Assembly: GCA_963931925.1 (NCBI GenBank)
Contig: OZ007570.1
Span: 54,655,880 to 54,719,879 of the forward strand
Reading direction: 5' to 3'
From: Onchidella celtica
Taxonomy: Eukaryota > Mollusca > Gastropoda > Systellommatophora > Onchidiidae
DNA: 64,000 bases
This document shows positions 44,958 through 56,600 of this stretch, one piece after another. The notes below the pieces were generated by a model. The model was not told where the DNA came from and made no database searches. It worked only from the letters and a program-made list of their open reading frames with translations. The stretch's first letter is position 1. Every line of letters begins with the position of its first letter. The position numbers were made by a program, and so were the translations under genes.

Positions 44958-45900
44958 CCATTCCCACCTATCCACCTTTGTGTGTTTCTGATGTGGATCC
45001 GCAGCACAACTGTTGTTATTGGATCAACGCGCCAGCAATGCGTCGATTGGCGCGAGTTAATTTCAGCAGTGATTTCTTGAAGGTTTGAACCAGTCTGTCG
45101 GTTTCTCTGTTGGTTCCTAGGTGGTAAAGAATGCACAGGATATGTTGAATATTAAGCTTTTGCAGCCGTCCACATTTGGAAGTATGCTGAGGGATGTCAA
45201 TGCTTTATTAGGTGGTGTCAATAAAGTGCGAAAATTGTATTCTCTTTACGCAGAGAAGAACTGAAGTCATGCGTATGACGTCATCCATTGTAAAGCCTTT
45301 GAAATTTGAAAAGAACGTTTGCCTAGGATAAAGTATATAGCCTACTTTTATGAAAGGAATTTGCTTATTTCTACATAACTCGACACTGAAAACTCTTTTC
45401 CTGCTAAGGCAAGTGGACAAAAGCTCGTCATACAAAGTTTCAACGATTTTCTTCCGTCCGTTTTAAAGATATTGCCAATTTAGCTGACCACAAATTTCTA
45501 GGCACACTTTCATGTGCTTCCATAGGTCAGGTAACAGAATCAGAGCTCAGTCCATGCCAACGATGTTATCACTACTTTTTTCCACTTGATATTGTTGGCC
45601 ATTGTCATCCTTATTGGGGCAGTGGGGAGGGGTCTGGTCGCGACTTGTTTTTATTTTTCAGTGGATTTTCTTTGGAAATTCAAGCTCCCAGAACTAGCAG
45701 CTGAAAGGTTGATTCTCGCATCGTCCTTCTGCCAAACAATCAACGCAAAACAAATCTGGCCATTCCTCCCTTTCCCTCCGTATAGAAGCCAGCAAGCACA
45801 GATTGCCTCAAATTGTCCCCGATGTTCAGCTTTCAATTCGGTACACTTCGTGAACGTGAGAGTTCTGACTTTATTATGTTCAATAAGCTCTTTGGTCGCC
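44958..45900. other. Intergenic, no gene recognised
   Basis: Between the SINE and the duplicated flank of copy 3; short random ORFs only. Confidence 0.55.
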
Positions 45901-45901
45901 A

Positions 45902-47258
45902 CAGTTAGTCATTGAGCGCCGCTTGTGTGAAGCGGGCAGTCTGGCCCGTATGACACGCTGATAAGTGTTTGCAGACAAGTTATACATTACGATTCCAGCA
46001 AAAAAAAAAAAAAAGGCAGCCAAAGGTTACCAAATCTCCTGTCTTCTCTTGCATTCTTGCACTCAACACATCAAAACGCAATAATATATCCATCCAATTA
46101 ATCACTGAAATATTTAGTACTCTGGTACTCTCTCTCTCTCTCTCGCATATTCAGCCCTCACACCTTCACTCACTGGCTCATGCTTCCACTCTCTCTGCTC
46201 CTTCCCCTCCCTTACTCATTCACTCACTTGTTCACTGTAACACACTCCTTTGGATCATGTGGCCAAAATACTCACAGCAAGATTTTTGTTACCAACTCGG
46301 GACCGATTTCCGTAAAAGTTGTCGCTAAAGAATAGGTTGTTCGGGCACTTAGCTAGGCCTAGTCCTAACCCATGGGTTTTCCATAAAAAATCCACTGCGC
46401 AAAGAAAACCCAACCTGGTAACACGGAGCAATTTCAGTGGTCATCTCCAAGATACAGTGCGCATGTACTGCCTCTTGTGTCACCCATTAAAAAACTATCC
46501 TGGCAGAGGATATCATTGTCATATTGTTTCATTTTTGTTTACACAAATTGCATTTTGTGTAATAAGTTCTAGTTGGGGGCCATCCATAGAGTACCTACAC
46601 CCCGCGAGGGTAAGGCCGGTTGTAGTGGTGGTCGTGGGGGGAGGGGGGGGGGGGCGGTGGGCGCCCCCAGCTTAAGAAAGCCTACATGGTAGGTTCTGGG
46701 GAAGGTAGGGTAATAAATTAAAAACTCCAGATTTCCTTTTTTCCTAGCCAAATAAGTTGTTAGACTAATAAAAAATCATGTCTCTAATGAAACAGTCAAT
46801 TAGTTCATGCAATAATTATGCTACTTAAAGTTTTCAAATATCAAGGCTTTGTCATAGACATTCAGCATTTTAATGGCCGTACGCTTGTATGAGAGAAGGG
46901 GGCAGGGGAGTAGGGGGACAAGCGTATGAAAAGCCTATATTGGGGGAATGGAGAGAACAAAAAAAGAATCGCCAAAATCGAGCATACAATAAATTGTACT
47001 TTATGGGTTGCCCCTTAAGTAATGAGCTATCTGATTCAGCAAAACAGCTGCCAGGGCTAAACCTTTAACGACATCGTACAATGTTAGATCATGTATTTCA
47101 ATTCTTGTCACGTTTGTTATGCATAGTTTATCAAGATACGTCATCTGTTCTGCCAGAAAGCTTCACCTTCTTCCTTTATTTAACGATTAGTGTTTCCAGT
47201 GGTACATTTGATATGCACAGGCCACAGATCTCGGATACAAAGTGTATCTTGACAGGCC
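45902..47258 (+). other. 5' duplicated flank of ACS copy 3
   Basis: Aligns with 31035-32399, including GGCAGCCAAAGGTTACCAAA and the TTCCGTAAAA dispersed repeat. Confidence 0.7.
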
Positions 47259-47265
47259 TATATAA
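47259..47265 (+). promoter_or_regulatory. TATA box, ACS copy 3
   Basis: TATATAA, 144 bp before the ATG, followed by TCCTGCGATATG. Confidence 0.6.
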
Positions 47266-47402
47266 TCCTGCGATATGAATGCGATCATTTTGAAATACAA
47301 AGTGATCGTTTCAGCATAGAATTCTTCCATCAATCCAAGAGAGATCAAAGTTATTTTGTGTAGCTTTTCTGTGCTTTATACGAATCTACCGAAGGCTCTA
47401 CT

Positions 47403-47696
47403 ATGGGAAACAAAATTGGTAGTGAAAAGAACCTGGACACATTGCCAAAATGTATTCAATATTTGGCTGACAATCACCCAAACAAAGAGCTTTTTGTGTT
47501 TTACAATGGAGAAAAACGCAGGGCTTTCACGTCTCGACAACTGTTTCAACTGGCCGGAAAATTTGCCCACAGATTACGCCATCAGTATGGATTAAAAAAA
47601 GGGGACATGGTCGCCAATACCTTGCCTAACTCACCAGAACGTCTCATCACCGACTTGGGAACTACACTGGCAGGCTGTATCTGCTTGAATGGACAG
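47403..47696 (+). CDS. ACS copy 3 exon 1
   Basis: 294 nt from ATG to CAG|GTATTT, 144 bp after a TATATAA box. Confidence 0.92.
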
Positions 47697-50600
47697 GTAT
47701 TTTATATGGGATCTGCCATATTGTTGCATGTACAATTTTGCCTTTTCCAGAAATTGAGGATTGAAGTTTGGTCGGCAAAAGCCAAAATATACATAATGAA
47801 ATCACTTTTATGATGAAATCTCAAAATCGGCGTACAACAATGTGGCAAACACCCCTCGATTTGACGTTTTCAAGATGGCCAGGGTGCTCCATTATTATAA
47901 CTAGCCTACCCGAGCAAGCTAAATATTGCACATTCCCTGCACCAAGTCCAATATTGTATTTCAGACTTAGATTACATTAACAACGGCTCTTGTATTCCAT
48001 GCAGAGACTAATTGAACTGATTATTACACGATTTTTTACACCACAAAGACCTAGCACAATACATAGATGTGACAAAGTTGATTTTCGACCGGCAATATGC
48101 AAATAGAGACCAAGAATGAAATTTTCGACTATGCTCTTCGACTTTACTCCACGGAAATTTCTTGCCCTTTTTACAGCTAAAAAAAAAAATCATGAACAAA
48201 TGAACTACGTAATTTATAGTAACAAATCATGTCAATACACAAAATTTCATAATTTGTGATCAGGTGGTCACGATGATTAAAGGTGCTTACTTGTACACGC
48301 TCTAGCTCCATGGTAGTATAACCAAATGAACGCATCCACGTAATTTTCGTTAAAAAAAATGAGGCAGTGAACAAAATTTCATAATTTTTGGTCAGGCAGT
48401 CAAGAAGTTTTAGATGATTACATGTATACCCTCTTGCTAGATTATAGTATGATAAATTGCACATATTTCATGTTACACTGCCAAAATCGTTCAAAATCCC
48501 CAAAAAATGATATCATCAGTCATCAATATCATATATATTTCAAGGACTTACCGATGTTTGGCATCAGTTACTACTGAACAGCAAACAGGATAAGCTTCAA
48601 CATTTTTATACAGATTACAACTGACACTCAGATCATAACGCGGCCATTGATAATTACCGATACCCCGAGGTCTATTTTTCAATATATTTATTTTTCCGAT
48701 CCATTTCGGCTTCGCGTATTCTCGACCCAAGTTCTTATTTGTTCTAATTCCATTCTCTGAACACTGGAGCTCTTTTAGCATGTGGAAGAGGTATAACAAA
48801 TGCATACTTTAACTCCTGTTTAGAATGCAATGTGGCATTTATCAAGCTGTTTCACAGTTTCGATTTATTTTAATTCTTTGTCATAAAGATTAAAAAGGCA
48901 AACGTTTACCGTCTAATTTCTCAATTTGTGCAAAAGTTAGAGTTGGAACAAACAAGAACTAATCATTTCAGCTGCTACTGACTGATGGAGAAGATTTTTT
49001 CCTGAATGCCAGGAGGAGCAGGGCGGGTGCACTTGTTTTGGTCCCAGAGGAAGGAACAGCTTCGTGGAGACTGATCAAACCTTATGTTCAAGGTGCTATT
49101 TCTTCCCACGCCTTCCGGCTGTCGTGTAACAGAGCGGCCGATCTGACAATGGCTATAACAGTTTCGAGGAGAAGCAGGGGGTGAGTTTTTGAGTTGTTAA
49201 GGTGTGTTTTCATGTGTACGGAAATAAAAACGGCAAAAAGTCCATCAAAGTAGTAAAAAGAAAGAGTGCTTCTATGTGCACAGAAATGACGTTATGAAAG
49301 GGTGTTTCTGTGTGTTCGGAAATGGCGTTTCCCTACACCTGAAAACAATCTTTCTCTTGCATTACTTAATGGATTTTTGCCGTTTTCATTTCTGCATAAT
49401 TGAATACAAAGGTTTAGAAATAAAAAAAGAAACATCAATGACGGTCTCACTGTAGAAAGAAAAAGTAAGGCGATATACTGATTTAGCAGAACGATAGAAC
49501 AGAAAGAGATCCCGCCGGACACGCTCGCCAACCTCTCATTAGAGAGTTGTCAGTGGACACTTCTGCTAGGGTCTCCTCCTGTTCTGTTCTGTTACATTCT
49601 GCATATCGTCTTGCTCTTTTCCCAGAACAATTCGACTGTTATCGCGCCGACGCGCTTTTTCCAAACTTAAAGTCAAAACTCGAACCTTCCACTCGGAGGC
49701 GAGTCATCTCCGCGTCCATTTCAGAAGAGTAGGGTGTCTCCAGAGGGTAGGGTGAGAGTGTAAGATTTACGTTCCTCAGGGAAGCTGCAAAGGATGGCAT
49801 GCTCAGACACGCATAGTGGTGCAGTGTCCTTGAGCTAGCTTGGCGTAACACCCAACACAGTAATAATTCTGATCCTCCCTAAAACACCACAGATAGCATA
49901 GATGTCACTTGATACTGACAGTTTTAGAAGCCACAAAAAATCTATGGAATCACAGAAGGACTTGGCACCTCCCCAACACGTATTTCGCATTAGGAACTCC
50001 CGTCCTCCCCCTTCCCCCCCCCCCCCCCCAACAAAACAAAAACAAACACAAAAAAAACACATTAAAAAACTTACAACTATACAATGAATTTCAAAGATAA
50101 TTTAAAAAATAGGTAAGTCGCCAGTTCCTCAGAGTACTCTTTTCTTTCTCCCAGGGAACACCAACCATTTTTGGATGAATTAGAGAGTAGCAATGAGCAG
50201 ATATTTGTGGACTCTTCAGTCCAAGCGGATGATACCTTATTTGTGTTCACCACCTCTGGTAGTACAGGCTATTCCAAGCTGGTACCATACACTCATACCC
50301 AGGCTATCTTTGTCTGGGGCGAATTGATGGGTAGGTCGGTCCGGACAGAAAAGGCACACCTTGGAGGTCCGCATGTTTACTACAACGACCGGCCGCTGGG
50401 TGAGGCGATAAGTGTAATTCTTTCTGTTGGCATGCTGGGGAAATGGTTGATTAGTATTAGTATTTTTTGGGAACATTCCTTCTAACCCCCCAACCCCCCC
50501 CCCCCACACACACACTCCCTCTTTCCTCTCTCCTCGCTCTCTATCTCCCTCAATTCCTCCATCCCCTCTCTCCTTCTTTCCTCTTCTCTCACACACCACT

Positions 50601-53600
50601 CAATCGCACTCCCACAATAAGAATTTTTGTCTTTCTTAGAGGCAATTAAATGCCAAACGGAAAATTGTAAAAGCAGTTTTCTTTTGTGCATCTTTATAAG
50701 TGACATGAAAGCTTTCATGACAAGACTATCAGTAACAGTCTAGTAATAGGATCGTCAATTGCTCAAATGTAATAGTATTGCAAAATGTTCGTAGGGACCG
50801 CACTTCTGTGAAAGGTAAATGACGTAGTGGTAATGAAACTAGCCACCATGTCTACCTCACGTCAGTGCTTTTTAAAAGAATTTGTAAAGGCTTTTTGGGC
50901 GTTGCAGCCAAAATACTTACAATATGACGTGTGTAACCAACTTATGGCCAGTTTCCGAAAAAGGCTATTATGGCCAAGTCGTCAAACGAACGTTTACTGC
51001 AGCCAATTAGCTAAATCTAATCCTGGTCTTAACCCCAAGCCTAAAATTGTCCATACAAAAAAAAAACAAAAAAAAAAACAACAATAAAAATATGCAAACA
51101 AACCCCTGTCTGGCCGTATCGCAACTTAAGTACTTGTTTGCTCTAGCTCCAATTTCTGAAAAACTTAAGATCTTTTATTATGTAGAAGAGGTACAACAAA
51201 TGCACACTTTGACAGTTGTATAAAGTGATACTTATCAAGCTGTTTCACCGTTCCAATTCTCTGCTAACTCCTTGTCATAATACTACAGCCGCAAACGTTT
51301 AACGACCAATTTCCTAATGGTGTAAAAGGTGGAATTAGAACAAACAAGAACTTAGGTCTCCGTATGCACAAGGTATTCACTCCTCAAAATCTCTCTTTTC
51401 TCATAAAATGTCCAGGCTGGATTGGAGGTTATCCTGCGACAACTTACATCACGGGCTGCAAGCGAGTCTTGTTAGATGCCTTCGATATAAAGGGCCAAAG
51501 ACCCGCTGAGAGCATGTGGCGAGCCATTACCCAAGAAAAATGTACCGATGCTGTCATCCTTCCGCTGGATCTTGACCATCTGATCCGATATGTGAGGGAA
51601 ATCGGGGGCAATGAGTACAAACTGAAGAGGTTAGGATGCAGTGGTCAGCCACTTCAAAAGGTACTGTTCTTTTAGCTGTTTGTTTTTCAGTAACAAGAAA
51701 TGGTCACATCCAGTGGCGGACCTACATTTTGGGATCCCGGCGTTTGAACTGTTATGGGGCCCCTTCGCAACCAGCAACGACAGGGCAGCATCCAAAATTC
51801 ACTCACTGAAACAGTTTCTTCACGGCCCCTCCGGGATTAGGGGCCCTGAAGCTTAAGCGTTATTAATTTCATGGTAGATCCGTTACTTGTCACATCAAAT
51901 CAAATGTAGCAGTAAAGTGAAATATGGATACTACAAATTCATATAGTCACACCCGCAAGAGAAATAGTTGTTTTTATTAGCTCCAGGAGATCTTTTGTGG
52001 TCTTCAGCAGTGTTCTCTCTAAGCTGTGCACACATCTAACCATTTATTTATTTATTTATTTTTCTGACTCATATTACCAACTTATTAAATGTAATTTTAT
52101 GCACATTCCTGACGGTGCAATAAATCTTTTTTTTTTTTAATGTAAGTTTTATCGATGATTGGCACATTAGCCGCTCCGATCAAGCCCACAAAATGTATAA
52201 AATTGTTTTGTTCCTTGTCACGTTCACAGCATCTCTTAGTCAACATATCGGTCATCGCAGATGAGATCCTTGTAGCATACGGGTCTACTGAGACTTGTTT
52301 TCTTACACACACAACTGTAAGCCCACAAGGTGAGCATACGGCTGCACAAAAGCCGACCAACTCCACGATACCATAACTTTGGCCTTTGTGTGTAGCTACA
52401 TCGCGACTTTACTTAGAGTGTCACGAGTGGAGTGAGTGCAATTAAGGGGATTGCTACAGAGCGGGTGTAGAGTAAGAATGGCTCACGGTAGACAAGTAAG
52501 ATAAGCGTGCTGTCGTGAGTAGTGGGGGGGTCTGAATGAGGCGAAAGCGCTGTATTACTATCACTGCAAGTTAGAAGGTCCTACGGAACGGACCTGTGAA
52601 TAAGAGCCCATCGGGCGGACATAAGGGGAGCAGTCGAGAAGACTAGTGGGAGAGTCTTTCCAGTAATGACTGGTATGTAGAACGTTGACTGATTATTATG
52701 ATTGATGTATTATATTATATTCGTCTATTACCATGATGTAAATAAGTAGATGCGAGGAATGTGGAAGTCCTTGATATCGGATATAGCAACGTGCGCCATG
52801 AGCGATAGATGAAAGTGAGTTCATGGATTTGTAGCGCGAGTGAGTAGTGTGTACTCCGATGGAAGTGTGTTACCGTAAGATGTGTGGTGAGTGAAAGGTG
52901 AACTAGTGTGTGTACGCTTCATGGGTTGTAAGGAGAGGTGGAGTGAATAGAAATGGTAGGGTATTATACCAATGTAATGTTATTCTTGTAGGTGTCGAGG
53001 ACGGGCCGCAGAGCCACCTCGATGAGCACAGGGGATAGGCCAGCATAGGGCCGGAGGCCACACATAGGCCAGAAGTGAGGCTGTCAGTGCAGGACAGTAG
53101 AGGCACATACAGTCGTGGCAGTCAGGCCACGGACAGGGACGTAGACATGAGCGTGAATGTGATAATGCACTATTGCCATGTTGAGGGGCGAATGTACTAT
53201 TGAAATGAGAATGTACTATTGAAATGATAATGTCTATTGAAATGATAATGTGTTATTGCCCTGCTGAGGTGCTAGGGGAATGCTAAGGTGTATGACAATG
53301 GGAAGGTGATATTGAGAGACTGCGGTGCCAGTAAATTATTAATGTGCTATTAAGACCCTGAGGGGAGAGGCTGAGGCCGAAGTGCCTTTAGGAGTAACTA
53401 CCGGATTGCGGATCCGAGGGAGAGTGTGTGTGAGAATAAGGCCGTTGTACGGCAGTTGAGTTCAATAATATAATGTATGTAATTGCGCTAGTATCTGTAT
53501 AATTATGTTTAATAAATGTGTGAGTCTGATGGATTGTTCTGTTAAGTGTTAACTTGTTTGTTCGTGATTGTTGTCCTGTCATAACTTATTACATCTCCCA

Positions 53601-56600
53601 GTCTGGGATTTGTGACACTGGGGGCTCGTCCTGTTTACCTGTGGTCATTTTGACATTGTGTATTCGTTATATCTAGTTGTTTTTCTGTTGTGCTAGGAAT
53701 TCGTGCTGTTGTCTTTGTTCGTGGGATGAATGGAAATTTCATGATAGTATGATTTATGTATGTTTATGAATAATAATATGTATTGATGCATGTATTTTGA
53801 TGAATATGTATTAATGTGTACTTAAATTTCTGCAGAGTGTGTGTGCCAGCCTGATAGTCAAGCGGCCAGAGCTCCGATTAAGGGGAGGAGTTAAACTCAA
53901 AAAATTGAAAGTTAGGTGAAAATTTTGTACCCTGGATTGAGGGCTGTCTTTTCATCTGTCTGTTTCCCTGTTTTTGCTGTTTTTGTCGTAATCGATTATA
54001 CGGGCGGTGGCGCGGGTTTGCTGTGGTGAACTTGGTTTGTCCTCTTCGGGAGGTGGGCTAATCTAGGAACCGCGTTCATCACAGTGAACAGTTCTGTAGG
54101 GACCTGTATTTTTGTTTAGATTGTAGCGTTCTATCTTCCTCGTTGTTTTAGGAAGACGTTTCTCTTGTCCCTCTTCTACCTTTCTGTAGATACTTTTTTT
54201 TTTTTCAGACTCTGTTCTTGTTCGTAGCTTGTAGTGTAATCGGCGTAGTTAGGTTGCATTTTTTTTTCCATTATATTTTCTTTTTTAGGTCTTTGTCCTA
54301 GTCTGGTTCGTTGTCCTTGACGTACTTGTGGTCCTTCTGCTGAATTTCTTCACTCTTGTCGTTTCTATTTTCTTTTATAATTAATAGTGCTATACATTTT
54401 ATAGATATAGAATTAGTTGTGCTGTAAAGGTAAATTTCTGAATTGTATTTGAGACAACTGGGTATTGTTATATCTGGTGTGATCTCAGGTCTTTGGTCGT
54501 ATCGTTAGTGATCATACCAACAGGTTGGTCGTCTTATAATAGATACCATAACCATAAATCTGTGAAATGGCGGAACTCCAACAACTAATGAAGTTGGGTA
54601 AGGAACTTGGCCTGGAGGGAGAGGAGCTACGCGGCTGGATTAAAGAACAGCAGGCGGATTTGCACGATGAGCGTGCTAAGGATAGAGAGCGAGAAAAAGA
54701 GGCTAAGGCTCAGGAGGAGGAAAGGGAGTTTAAGCAACAGGAAAGAGAGGCTAGGGATAAAGAAGAGGAAAGAGAGTTTAAGTTAAAGGAGTTGCAACAG
54801 GAGAGGGAGTTTAAGTTAAAGGAGATAGAAGCTCAAGAACGGGAGCAGGAGATAAAGTTAAAGGAGATAGAGGCGCAAGTAAAGATTGCGGAGTTAGAAC
54901 TCAAGAAGAATACGCCAGCGGAAACGGCTGAGCGGCAGGTACACAATAAAGGTGGCGTTAGGATTAAGCTCCCTACGTTCGACGACCGGAAGGACGACAT
55001 AGACGCCTTCCTTTACAGGTTCGAACTGAACGCACAATTGCAATGGGGGGAAAATAAGGAATTATGGGCCACGTACCTGGCGTCTCTATTGCAGGGGCGA
55101 GCGTTAACCTACTTTAAAGAGCTACAGCGCGAAGACGTGCAAGATTACGATAAGCTGAAGGCTTTGCTGCTTCGCCGATTTGCGCGTACCGAGGAATATT
55201 TCCGGGAGCAGTTTAGGCGAGCACGTGCAGATACCAGGGAGGACTTTGCTGCCTTCGTCGCGAGACTAACGGAGTATTTCGCGAACTGGGTAGACTTGGC
55301 GCATGTGGGCACGGATTTCGCTAAACTGAAAGACCTAATGATCCGTGACCAGCTGTACGCGTCGTGCCACAAAGATCTGGTGGCTTTCCTGAAAGAGAAC
55401 GAACCCGCGACGGTGCAGGAGGCGTCTAAGTTGGCGGAAGCATACCGTACGGCACATCCGTCCAAACCAGTCGCCAGGGCGTACGTCCAAGATGCTGGGT
55501 ACGTCGCCGTTGTCGAGGGGTCGCCGGCAGGACTTAGGGACAGGTCGCGTCAGCGTGGTGCCTATAGCGGGCAAGCCCAGGGGCAGCGTAGGGGCTATCA
55601 CCAATCACCGGCATATGGATCCGGTAAGTTTGACCGAGCAGGAGGGCTAGGTCGCGGTAATGGCCGGGGGCGACTTGTGACCTTTGCCGATGACCGACGG
55701 CATAGGGACTCTAGTTCCGGTCGCGATGGGTCACGGGGACCCAGGCCTAGTGCAGCACAGGGAGCGGAGTGTTGGAATTGCGGACGCGTGGGTCACTTTT
55801 CACGCGAGTGTAGGGCCGCGAAGTGTTGGAACTGCGGTAGAGCGGATCACATCAGCGTGAACTGCCCTGCAGGTAGGATAGCGGCGAACGTGGACAGTGG
55901 CTCCAGTCCATGTCCCCCAAATAAATTTCATCATGCGGCTGCGTGTGTTACATCGGACAACGGAGGCGGACAGTATTCTAAGTGTCCCAGTTGTGAGAAG
56001 TTATTATCTTCCGGTGTTTTACCTTGTGGGAGAAAGATCCCCGTTATAAATTCATGTCATACAGGAGGTGGTCTTAGGGTTTATCCGGGGTTTGTTGGGG
56101 ACGAACCGGTCTCGGTTTTACGAGATACAGGATCTACCGTTGTGGGAGTGAATAGGGATTGCATTCGGGATTCACAGCTTACAGGTGAGACTGTCCCGTG
56201 CATCCAATTTTCGGGGGCCATTGAGAAATTACCCATGGCAAGAATAATGATAGATACACCTTTCCTTAGCGGGGAAGTCGAAGCGGTCGTTGGTTGTTTT
56301 CCAGGCGCCCAGCTCATCATTGGGAATGTATCACGGGTAGTTTCCCCTTCCGATGAGAACGTGCAAGCATGGTCGCAATCAAAAGGTATTGACTTTTGCG
56401 CCGCGGTCGAAACACGTCGACGGGTAGCTGATAAAGATAAGATTAGACCTTTGGCGACACCAGCGGTCAACCTAGATATCACGCCGGAGCGCTTGGCGAG
56501 ATTACAAAGGGAGGACCCATCATTAAACCCATGTTTTGGGGAAGCGCGAACCGAGAAAACGAGGAAATATAAAAACGGGTCATCTTCTTTTTTTGTCCGG

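Noticed and set aside
44714..45136. 140-codon minus-strand ORF
   Set aside because: Antisense of the SINE body; a similar translation near 1115 arises from the related SINE fragment.
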